The translations under genes were made by a program, and so were the position numbers. A DNA stretch of 43,544 nucleotides from an uncultured Lachnospiraceae bacterium (GTDB taxonomy: Bacteria; Bacillota; Clostridia; Lachnospirales; Lachnospiraceae), in contig CANOMQ010000035.1 of assembly GCA_947567595.1 (NCBI GenBank), positions 1 through 43,544 on the forward strand, read 5' to 3'. Positions 43,255 through 43,544 of the stretch are shown piece after piece. The notes below the pieces were generated by a model. It was not told the DNA's origin, ran no database searches, and saw only the letters and a list, made by a program, of their open reading frames with translations. Every line of letters starts with the position of its first letter. Within the stretch, counting starts at the first letter, position 1.

Positions 43255-43521
43255 ATGAAAGCGGTAAAGATAGGTACAAGGGTTGTGATATACAATGACA
43301 CTGTGACAAGTTATGACAGACTTCCGGCAAAGACCTATATCATAGGATTTGAAAAACTGTCAGGGTTTTATTTGGACGAGTATGCGGACATCGTGGTGGG
43401 GGAGGATAAAATCTATGGCGGGCACATGCAGAAGGTAGGAAAGGTGATGCGGTCTTATGAAAAGGCTGACAGGAATCTTGGCGTTATCCGGTTCTTTCTG
43501 AACTTTGGGTATGATAGGTAA
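43255..43521 (+). CDS. unknown small protein beside the ribbon-helix-helix gene
   Basis: An 88-residue protein from the ATG at 43255, a few bases after AAGGAGG; the longer frame to 43192 lacks a ribosome site. It is beta-rich at the start (KAVKIGTRVVIYNDTV) with helical sequence later, and has no signal peptide. Its place after a small DNA-binding gene would suit a toxin of a toxin-antitoxin pair, but no toxin motif is visible. The window ends 23 bp after its stop. Confidence 0.6.
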   Translation: MKAVKIGTRVVIYNDTVTSYDRLPAKTYIIGFEKLSGFYLDEYADIVVGEDKIYGGHMQKVGKVMRSYEKADRNLGVIRFFLNFGYDR

Positions 43522-43544
43522 TAAAAGAACAGGTCAAAGATCTG

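Overview
The window looks like part of a large plasmid or chromid from a Clostridia species, most likely Lachnospiraceae. The reasons are a Rep_3-type initiator next to an iteron array, two partition loci, a VirD4-like coupling ATPase, clostridial cyclic-lactone (Agr) peptides, and low-GC replication DNA beside higher-GC accessory DNA. Every gene left of about 27 kb except one doubtful short ORF is on the minus strand. Almost every gene right of 27.9 kb is on the plus strand, so transcription diverges from the origin at 27.0-27.9 kb.

Region 1 (1-15.6 kb, minus) is a tightly packed operon and the most interesting part. In transcription order it encodes AgrB, an AgrD peptide, a membrane von Willebrand A (VWA) protein, a roughly 720-residue sheath-like protein, two paralogous 142-residue tube-like proteins, a J-domain protein, a membrane FHA protein, a zinc-ribbon/FHA protein, a PP2C phosphatase, a PP2C-like/TM/repeat protein, an Hsp70-like ATPase, and three or four unrecognised proteins that could be baseplate parts. 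Read together, this suggests a contractile-injection or type VI-like machine of a Gram-positive bacterium, with FHA/PP2C phospho-signalling and an Hsp70/J pair. The sheath and tube calls are inference from sequence pattern only. The cluster runs off the left edge, and no spike, AAA+ recycler or effector is visible.

Region 2 (15.7-21.1 kb, minus) holds two complete Agr quorum-sensing systems: agrA2-agrC2-agrD2-agrB2, then agrA1-agrC1, then agrB1-agrD1, which lead the Region 1 operon. Neither AgrD gene is long enough for ordinary ORF calling. Three promoters (agrD2B2, agrA1C1, agrB1D1 plus the machine operon) share one geometry: two 12-bp half-sites 21 bp apart, ending 28 bp upstream of a -10 box. 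The simplest reading is that peptide signalling controls the machine and that the two Agr circuits cross-talk.

Region 3 (21.1-26.1 kb, minus) has a 23-residue membrane micropeptide, an atypical OmpR-like regulator and four plasmid-type proteins of unknown function. Region 4 (26.1-28 kb) is the replicon: Rep_3 initiator, operator-like inverted repeats, 11 iterons in two spacing classes and a DnaA box.

Region 5 (28-36.1 kb, plus) carries an unknown 681-residue protein, a type I signal peptidase, parA-parB in which parB is broken by an in-frame TAG, and a second partition locus (ParA plus ribbon-helix-helix protein). The second locus has a perfect 28-bp palindrome over its promoter and AT-rich centromere-like repeats on both sides. 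Region 6 (36.2-43.5 kb, mostly plus) carries a VirD4-like ATPase, a winged-helix protein, a possible short RNA or attenuator, a zinc/TOPRIM primase-like protein, an Rpn-like nuclease, and a divergent pair of ribbon-helix-helix regulators sharing an operator motif. No relaxase, tRNA, rRNA, insertion sequence or CRISPR array was seen.
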